DNA of 64,000 nt from NCBI GenBank assembly GCA_022616275.1, contig JAKEFB010000083.1, positions 20,718 to 84,717 on the forward strand. Direction: 5' to 3'. The position numbers were made by a program, and so were the translations under genes. The DNA is from Chloroflexota bacterium (GTDB lineage Bacteria; Chloroflexota; Anaerolineae; Promineifilales; Promineifilaceae). Under the pieces are notes generated by a model that saw only the letters and a list, made by a program, of their open reading frames with translations, was not told the origin of the DNA and made no database searches. Position 1 is the stretch's first letter. Each line of letters begins with the position of its first letter. Below are positions 63,206 to 64,000 of this stretch, piece after piece.

Positions 63206-64000
63206 TTAGAAAGAACCAGCAATCCATCTCGTTGCATTCCAGAGTCTTGCTTGGGAATTGATGACACTCCCTATATTTACGATAACACTCTTGTCAAGAG
63301 GAGAAAGTTGTCCAAATTGGGCGTTTGGCCCTACAAGTCCCCATGAATTACCCCCGGCCACATAGTAACCCATTAGAGCAATCATATGATGGCGAGGGTC
63401 TTCATATTGATACACAGTTCTTACGTCGGATCTCCAATTGTATGCAGAGAGAGAGTCATAGTATGTCCAGTCCCTTTGAGAACTGTAGTACTCCCAAACT
63501 GAAGTGAATTCGAGGCGATCTATGATATGAGCAAACTCGTGAGCCATAATAATGCGTGCTGCATTGAATTCACCGGGTTCATTTAGGGCTCCAACAGCTC
63601 TCGCACTAGCTGAATCTGGATCGTATGCAAATGTTTCAGTTAAATCAAAGGCCACCTGCCCACCTCTTGCACAGCCGGTAGTACAACGATCAGACGAACC
63701 AAGTAAACTACCTCTAACAATGAATTGGTCACGACCTACACTCCTGGCTGACTCTGCCAGTATACTTTTGAATATATCAGCACCGCCCACATAATTGCCA
63801 TACTGCTCAAGAGTGTATTGTAGCGTTTGGAGATACTCTAACAACCATAAAAATTCATCTTGAATATCGATTCCCCAATCCTGTTCCAAACCCCATAACA
63901 ACTTCCAGCAATCGAGGTCGGCGGCAACGTTCTGAGCACAATGTCCTGTTGGATCGACATACTTGAGTGGGTTATTGGCGGAATAGGTATAGCGGTTAAA
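63206..64000 (-). CDS. C-terminus of an Rhs/YD protein with a HEFAH zincin-like toxin domain, partial
   Basis: The frame is open to the window edge. The first residues read NRYTYSANNPLKYVDPTGH, the end of an Rhs-repeat core, after which the variable C-terminal domain begins. This domain (about 240 residues) has ARIIMAHEFAHIIDRLEF, an HExxH zinc-peptidase-like motif, preceded by a helix and followed by WEYYSSQRDWTYYD. Cys in CTTGCARGG may form a pair. No known toxin family was recognised. In Rhs proteins such tips are released toxins or surface effectors. The domain has GC below that of the left part of the window. Start and Rhs core lie outside. Confidence 0.82.
   Translation of the reverse strand, partial: FNRYTYSANNPLKYVDPTGHCAQNVAADLDCWKLLWGLEQDWGIDIQDEFLWLLEYLQTLQYTLEQYGNYVGGADIFKSILAESARSVGRDQFIVRGSLLGSSDRCTTGCARGGQVAFDLTETFAYDPDSASARAVGALNEPGEFNAARIIMAHEFAHIIDRLEFTSVWEYYSSQRDWTYYDSLSAYNWRSDVRTVYQYEDPRHHMIALMGYYVAGGNSWGLVGPNAQFGQLSPLDKSVIVNIGSVINSQARLWNATRWIAGSF

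Overview
The window is GC-rich (apart from its right end), with very frequent CCGGCC/GGCCGGCC words and little intergenic space. Several features together suggest a Chloroflexota bacterium, perhaps of the Anaerolineae/Caldilineae/Ardenticatenia grade: many Ser/Thr kinases with swapped ectodomains, FHA readers, Thr/Pro-rich stalks, TadE/TadG-type secreted proteins with DUF11 repeats, and cyclase-ATPase-TPR regulators. This placement is an inference from gene content; there is no rRNA or marker gene in the window. No tRNA, rRNA, CRISPR array, insertion sequence or phage gene was seen.

Layout. (1) 1-1560: 5' part of an FHA-domain protein (four FHA domains seen), probably the N-terminus of an FHA-ABC transporter. 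(2) 1.9-15.0 kb: a compact biosynthetic locus. It has one giant FAAL-ACP-KS-AT-(degenerate DH)-ACP-C-A-PCP-reductase protein (A domain reads as glycine-activating), a membrane-anchored valine/isoleucine-proline repeat protein, a macrolide/sterol-type glycosyltransferase and a Sfp-type phosphopantetheinyl transferase. (3) 15.0-32.1 kb, all minus strand: four Ser/Thr kinases with nearly the same catalytic domain but different extracytoplasmic domains, a LysM-metallopeptidase, a PP2C phosphatase, a penicillin-binding/beta-lactamase-like lipoprotein, a LOG-family protein, and a partner-switching set (GAF-SpoIIE phosphatase, two STAS proteins, an RsbW-like ATPase). (4) 32.3-33.3 kb: QueG. (5) 33.5-42.6 kb, minus: six exported or membrane proteins, three of them with TadE/TadG-type N-termini joined to very large ectodomains. 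(6) 42.9-54.3 kb: a fused alpha/beta 2-oxoacid dehydrogenase E1, a four-helix-bundle protein, CTP synthase, a roadblock protein, a MoxR-DUF58-DUF4129 set, a CysQ-like phosphatase and cystathionine beta-synthase. (7) 54.5-61.3 kb: a LysM-glycosidase-like secreted protein, a cyclase-ATPase-TPR regulator and a three-gene ABC-2 exporter. (8) 61.6-64.0 kb: a less GC-rich accessory end with a nucleotidyltransferase, a fragment that reads like an Rhs relic, a lipoprotein and the C-terminus of an Rhs/YD protein carrying a HEFAH zincin-like toxin domain.

How the parts may work together. Regions 1 and 3 look like one phospho-signalling neighbourhood at the cell envelope: kinases sense outside, PP2C reverses, FHA proteins read phosphothreonine, and the RsbU/RsbV/RsbW-like set passes a signal on, although no sigma factor is present. 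The NRPS-PKS and its activating PPTase lie inside this neighbourhood. No reductive beta-carbon domain is seen, so the expected chain is a 3-oxo-acyl-glycine thioester released by reduction, which could close to a pyrrolinone.

The most unusual non-coding property is that many gene junctions carry arrays of short near-tandem words, nearly all arranged as inverted pairs (long hairpins). At least a dozen different word families occur, and the same kinds of word also occur in frame inside linkers or tails of real proteins (NRPS-PKS, CTP synthase, the beta-lactamase-like lipoprotein, the LysM peptidase). They resemble cyanobacterial short tandemly repeated repetitive (STRR) sequences in style.
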